DNA of 9,653 nucleotides from Pseudomonas sp. BGr12 (GTDB taxonomy: Bacteria; Pseudomonadota; Gammaproteobacteria; Pseudomonadales; Pseudomonadaceae): assembly GCF_030272895.1 (NCBI RefSeq), contig NZ_JALRNF010000073.1, positions 1 through 9,653 of the forward strand, in the 5' to 3' direction. Positions 6,172 through 9,653 of the stretch are shown here, piece after piece; within the stretch, counting starts at the first letter, position 1, and the number at the start of each line of letters is the position of its first letter. Below the pieces are notes generated by a model. It was given only the letters and a program-made list of their open reading frames with translations. It was not told the DNA's origin and did not search any database. The translations under genes and the position numbers were made by a program.

Positions 6172-7406
6172 TGACCGCTATCCGTTTCCCCGCGCCGCTG
6201 CTGGCGGCGCTCGGCCTGGCCCTGTCCCCCGTGGCCATGGCCGGCTTCATCGAAGACAGCAAGGGCACCCTGGAGCTGCGCAACTTCTACCTGAACCGCG
6301 ACTTCCGCCAGAGTAACGCACCCCAGGCCAAGGCCGAGGAATGGGCGCAAGGCTTCACCGCACGCCTGGAATCCGGCTTCACCGAAGGCCCTGTCGGCGT
6401 CGGCCTGGATGCCATCGGCGAGCTGGGCATCAAACTGGACTCCAGCCGCGACCGCCGCGGCACGGGCCTGCTGCCGTTCGGCCCGACCAGCCACGAGCCG
6501 GTGGACGACTACAGCGAGCTGGGCTTGACCGGCAAACTGCGCGTCTCCAAGAGCACGCTGCGCCTGGGCACCCTGCAGCCACTGCTGCCGGTGGTCAGCT
6601 ACAACGACACGCGACTGCTGTCGGCCACCTTCCAGGGCGGCATGCTGACCTCCCAGGAGATCGACGGCCTGACCCTGAACGGCGGCCGCCTGACCCGCGC
6701 CAACCTGCGCGACTCGTCCAGCCGCGACGATATCGGCTTCGGCGCGGCCAGCAGCGACGCCTTCGATTTTGCCGGCGGCAGCTACGCGTTCAATCCGCAG
6801 CTGAGCGTCAGCTACTACTACGGCAAGCTGGAAGACATCTACCAACAGCACTTCGTCGGCCTGGTGCACAACCTGCCCCTGGGTGGCGGCTTCAGCCTGC
6901 GCAGCGACCTGCGCTACTTCGACAGCAGCGACGACGGCCAGACCCGCGCGGGACTGATCGACAACCGCAACTTCAACGGCATGCTCAGCCTCAGCCACGG
7001 CGGTCACCGGGTCAGCACCGCCTGGCAGCGCATGTCCGGCGACAGCGCCTTCCCGTTCCTCAACGGCGGCGACCCCTACTCGGTGAACCTGGTGACCTTC
7101 AACACCTTCACCCGCGCCGAGGAAGACGCCTGGCAACTGCGCTACGACTACGACTTCGCCGCCCTCGGCGTACCCGGCCTGACCTTCATGACCCGCTACG
7201 TCGACGGCCGCAACGCCCGGACCGCCACCGGCGATCACGGCGAAGAGTGGGAACGCGACAGCGACGTCGCCTATGTGGTGCAAAGCGGCCCGCTTAAGAA
7301 CCTGAGCCTGCGCTGGCGCAACGTCACCTTCCGCTCCGGCAACGGGCTGACCACCGACGTCGATGAAAACCGCCTGATCCTCGGCTACACCCTGGCCCTC
7401 TGGTAA
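6171..7406 (+). CDS. phaK: OprD-family outer-membrane porin (PhaK/PaaM), probable phenylacetate porin
   Basis: Outer-membrane channel of the Pseudomonas OprD family, 411 aa. A signal peptide is clear: MTAIRFP, hydrophobic core, cleavage likely after AMA (residue 24). The mature start GFIEDSKGTLELRNFYLNRD is the OprD-family hallmark, and the rest alternates beta strands with charged or Gly/Asp-rich turns (e.g. GYTLALW at the end, WQLRYDYDFAALGVPGLTFM near 322-341). The last residue is Trp; outer-membrane proteins usually end in Phe, though Trp occurs. It lies 21 nt after the permease, as phaK does in P. putida U, where the porin helps phenylacetate entry. Specificity is inferred from context; OprD members for other aromatic acids look much the same. 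Confidence 0.92.
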   Translation: MTAIRFPAPLLAALGLALSPVAMAGFIEDSKGTLELRNFYLNRDFRQSNAPQAKAEEWAQGFTARLESGFTEGPVGVGLDAIGELGIKLDSSRDRRGTGLLPFGPTSHEPVDDYSELGLTGKLRVSKSTLRLGTLQPLLPVVSYNDTRLLSATFQGGMLTSQEIDGLTLNGGRLTRANLRDSSSRDDIGFGAASSDAFDFAGGSYAFNPQLSVSYYYGKLEDIYQQHFVGLVHNLPLGGGFSLRSDLRYFDSSDDGQTRAGLIDNRNFNGMLSLSHGGHRVSTAWQRMSGDSAFPFLNGGDPYSVNLVTFNTFTRAEEDAWQLRYDYDFAALGVPGLTFMTRYVDGRNARTATGDHGEEWERDSDVAYVVQSGPLKNLSLRWRNVTFRSGNGLTTDVDENRLILGYTLALW

Positions 7407-7411
7407 GACTT

Positions 7412-7439
7412 GCGGCCGGCCCTTCAGGGCGCCGGCCGC
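7412..7439 (+). terminator. GC-rich hairpin between porin and paaZ genes
   Basis: GCGGCCGGC at 7412-7420 pairs perfectly with GCCGGCCGC at 7431-7439; two further C-G pairs can form inside if C7430 bulges. It starts 5 nt after the porin stop. No T run follows, so it may only reduce read-through or stabilise the upstream mRNA. Confidence 0.5.
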
Positions 7440-7464
7440 GCCCCGACACCCTGGAGTATTCGTA

Positions 7465-9519
7465 ATGAGCAACAACCCCACCCTGCAAAGCTTCATCGGC
7501 GGCCGCTGGATCGGCCAGCACGGTGCCCAGGCCCTGCGCAGTGCGATCAATGGCCAGCCCCTGGCCTGCACCCATGAAGAGGTGCTGGATTTTGCCGAAG
7601 CCGTCGCCCACGCCCGCCAGCGCGGCATCGCCGAACTGATGGCGATGGACTTCCAGCAGCGCGCCGCGCGCCTCAAGGCCCTCGGCAAATACCTGCTCGA
7701 GCACAAGGAGCAGCTGTACGCGCTGTCCCACCACAGCGGCGCGACCCGTGCCGACAGCTGGATCGACATCGAAGGCGGCGCCGGCACCCTGTTCGCCTAC
7801 GCAAGCGTCGGCAGCCGCGAGCTGCCGTCCGGCAATGTGGTCCACGAAGGCCCGGCCATCCCGCTGGGCAAGAACAACACCTTCGCCGGCAGCCACATCC
7901 TGGTACCGCGCGGCGGTCTGGCCGTGCACATCAATGCCTTCAACTTCCCGATCTGGGGCATGCTCGAAAAGTTCGCCCCAAGCTTCCTCGCCGGCATGCC
8001 GTGCATCGTCAAACCGGCCACCGCCACCAGCTACCTGACCGAAGCCACCGTGCGCCTGATGGACCAGTCCGGCCTGCTGCCGGCCGGCAGCCTGCAACTG
8101 ATCATCGGCGGCACGGGGGACCTGCTCGACCGTCTGCAGGGCCAGGACGTGGTGACCTTCACCGGTTCCGCCGACACCGCCGCCAAGCTGCGCGTCAACG
8201 CCAACCTGGTGCGCAACTCGATCCCGTTCAACGCCGAGGCCGACTCGCTGAACTGCGCGATTCTCGCCCCGGAAGTTACCCCGGACGACGAGGAATTCGA
8301 CCTGTTCGTCAAGGAAGTCGCCCGCGAGATGACCACCAAGGCCGGGCAGAAGTGCACGGCGATTCGCCGCGCCATCGTCCCGGCCAAGCACATCGACGCG
8401 GTCGCCGAGCGCCTGCGCGAGCGCCTGGCCCGGGTCGTGGTCGGTGACCCGTCAGTGGAAGGCGTGAAGATGGGGGCGCTGGCCTCCCATGCCCAGCAGG
8501 CCGACGTCGCCGAGCGCGTCGCAGCGCTGCTGGAGTCGAGCGACCTGCTGTTCGGCGCCAGGGACGGCTTTGCTCCACGCGGCGAGGGCGTCAACGAAGG
8601 CGCGTTCTTCGCCCCGACCCTGCTGCGCAGCCGCGCCCCGCATGCCGAAGGCGGCGCCCACGACATCGAGGCGTTCGGCCCGGTGAGCACCCTGATGGCC
8701 TACGACGACCTCGACGAAGCCATCGCCCTGGCCGCCCGCGGCAAAGGCAGCCTGGTCGCCAGCCTGATCACCAAGGACCCGCGCGTCGCCGCCAAGGTGG
8801 TGCCGGCTGCGGCCGCGCTGCACGGCCGCCTGCACATCCTCGACCGCGAATCGGCGGGCGAATCCACCGGCCACGGCTCGCCGCTGCCGCAGCTCAAGCA
8901 CGGCGGCCCGGGACGCGCCGGTGGTGGCGAAGAGCTCGGCGGCCTGCGTGCGGTCAAGCACTACCTGCAGCGCACCGCGGTACAGGGTTCGCCGAGCATG
9001 CTGATGGCGGTCACGGGTGAGTACGTGCGTGGCGCCAAGGTCCTTGAGAGCGAGGTGCACCCGTTCCGCCGCCACTTCGAAGACCTGCAGATCGGCGAAT
9101 CGCTGCTGACCCACCGCCGCACCGTCACCGAGTCGGACCTGGTCAACTTCGGTTGCCTGTCGGGCGATCACTTCTACATGCACTTCGACGATATCGCCGC
9201 CAAGGACTCGCAGTTCGGCAAGCGCATCGCCCACGGCTACTTCGTGCTGTCGGCGGCTGCCGGCCTGTTCGTCTCCCCCGGCGTCGGGCCGGTGCTGGCC
9301 AACTACGGCCTGGACACCCTGCGCTTCATCACCCCGGTGGGCATCGGCGACACCATCCAGGCGCGCCTGACCTGCAAGCGCAAGATCGACCAGGGCAAGG
9401 TCAGCCCCAAAGGCGAGCCGCAAGGTGTGGTGGCCTGGGACGTCGAGGTGACCAACCAGCACGGCGAGCTGTGCGCCAGCTACGACATCCTCACCCTGGT
9501 GGTGAAGCGCGGCGCCTGA
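7465..9519 (+). CDS. paaZ: PaaZ (PaaN/PhaL), bifunctional oxepin-CoA hydrolase and aldehyde dehydrogenase
   Basis: Opens the ring of oxepin-CoA by hydrolysis, then oxidises the resulting semialdehyde with NADP+ to 3-oxo-5,6-dehydrosuberyl-CoA. The 684-aa length agrees with E. coli PaaZ (681). The N-terminal aldehyde dehydrogenase domain (about 1-515) shows NAFNFPIW (157-164), TFTGS (231-235), FNAEADSLN (255-263; catalytic E258) and GQKCTAIRR (294-302; catalytic C297). The C-terminal R-hydratase/MaoC-like domain (about 530-684) has SGDHFYMHFD (566-575) with the D568/H573 pair and AHGYFVLS (589-596). All catalytic residues I expect are present, so both activities should be intact. GGAG at 7453-7456 sets the ATG at 7465. 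Last gene of the cluster here, with a terminator 8 nt beyond it. Confidence 0.97.
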   Translation: MSNNPTLQSFIGGRWIGQHGAQALRSAINGQPLACTHEEVLDFAEAVAHARQRGIAELMAMDFQQRAARLKALGKYLLEHKEQLYALSHHSGATRADSWIDIEGGAGTLFAYASVGSRELPSGNVVHEGPAIPLGKNNTFAGSHILVPRGGLAVHINAFNFPIWGMLEKFAPSFLAGMPCIVKPATATSYLTEATVRLMDQSGLLPAGSLQLIIGGTGDLLDRLQGQDVVTFTGSADTAAKLRVNANLVRNSIPFNAEADSLNCAILAPEVTPDDEEFDLFVKEVAREMTTKAGQKCTAIRRAIVPAKHIDAVAERLRERLARVVVGDPSVEGVKMGALASHAQQADVAERVAALLESSDLLFGARDGFAPRGEGVNEGAFFAPTLLRSRAPHAEGGAHDIEAFGPVSTLMAYDDLDEAIALAARGKGSLVASLITKDPRVAAKVVPAAAALHGRLHILDRESAGESTGHGSPLPQLKHGGPGRAGGGEELGGLRAVKHYLQRTAVQGSPSMLMAVTGEYVRGAKVLESEVHPFRRHFEDLQIGESLLTHRRTVTESDLVNFGCLSGDHFYMHFDDIAAKDSQFGKRIAHGYFVLSAAAGLFVSPGVGPVLANYGLDTLRFITPVGIGDTIQARLTCKRKIDQGKVSPKGEPQGVVAWDVEVTNQHGELCASYDILTLVVKRGA

Positions 9520-9527
9520 TCGGCAAA

Positions 9528-9554
9528 CCCGCCAAGGGACTGGCGGGATTCATT
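9528..9554 (+). terminator. Intrinsic-type terminator after paaZ
   Basis: CCCGCCA at 9528-9534 pairs with TGGCGGG at 9541-9547 around a 6-nt loop, followed by ATTCATT, an imperfect T-rich tail. It begins 8 nt after the paaZ stop and is the best terminator in the window, marking the end of the operon. Confidence 0.7.
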
Positions 9555-9560
9555 GAAACT

Positions 9561-9574
9561 CCTGTGGGAGCGGG
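9561..9574. repeat. Partial Pseudomonas REP-like sequence
   Basis: CCTGTGGGAGCGGG is the start of the common Pseudomonas REP element, which normally goes on as a GC-rich hairpin (GGGCTTGCCCGCG type). Here the continuation is lost in G and C runs, so only the first half can be recognised. Confidence 0.6.
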
Positions 9575-9653
9575 GGTGGGGGCCGCCGGGGGGGGGGGGG
9601 AGGGGCCCCCCGGCCGGGGCGGGCCCGCCCCCCCCGGCCGCACACAAGAGGGA
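9575..9653. other. Low-complexity G/C tail, probable sequence error at a contig end
   Basis: After the REP start the sequence is almost only G and C: a run of 13 G at 9588-9600, a run of 8 C at 9628-9635, and short G/C blocks, ending in CACACAAGAGGGA. Nothing coding is seen. Such runs are unlike the rest of the window and are what miscalled reads through a GC-rich hairpin would give. Confidence 0.6.

Noticed and set aside
5712..7787. Minus-strand open frame of 691 codons across the permease, porin and paaZ genes
   Set aside because: Composition is repetitive (AVVAVEVAQV, QAQ-type runs) as expected from complement codons of GC-rich genes; it crosses three clear genes and has no recognisable domain.
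9641..9653. Last bases as sequencing adapter remnant
   Set aside because: ACAAGAGGGA loosely resembles a common transposase adapter end, but several mismatches make this no better than chance.

Overview
The window holds most of a phenylacetate catabolic cluster on the + strand. The high GC content, the strong bias to G/C third positions, the gene order and the protein sequences all fit the genus Pseudomonas (putida/fluorescens type); this is recognition by eye, not a search. All nine genes point the same way, with short gaps or overlaps, and would run as one or two operons.

Layout. Positions 1-386 carry no convincing gene: two small hairpins, a (CCCAAG)5 hexanucleotide repeat, then an AT-rich promoter/operator region with several inverted repeats. 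Positions 387-4088 encode the five-gene phenylacetyl-CoA ring epoxidase: paaA (oxygenase catalytic subunit), paaB, paaC (structural subunit), paaD (Fe-S maturation-type protein) and paaE (FAD/2Fe-2S reductase). After a 109-nt gap with a strong hairpin comes an uptake module (4198-7406): a small DUF485 inner-membrane protein overlapping by 4 nt an SSS-family permease (ActP-like, paaL/phaJ), then an OprD-family porin (phaK/paaM). A 58-nt gap with a second hairpin precedes paaZ/paaN (7465-9519), the fused aldehyde dehydrogenase-hydratase that opens and oxidises the ring. A hairpin terminator follows, then a REP-like fragment that degenerates into G and C runs, probably unreliable sequence at a contig end.

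How they work together (established pathway knowledge). The porin and permease bring phenylacetate in, and a ligase (paaK/paaF, outside the window) makes phenylacetyl-CoA. PaaABCE, with PaaD helping cluster assembly, forms the 1,2-epoxide. An isomerase outside the window makes the oxepin, and PaaZ hydrolyses the ring and oxidises the aldehyde. The ligase, isomerase, beta-oxidation enzymes and the PaaX/PaaY regulators are not in this window.

I see no undescribed enzymatic system here. The most interesting signals are regulatory: nested palindromes at the paaA promoter, and perfect AANAANAA (Hfq/Crc-type) motifs at the porin start codon and at the end of paaA.
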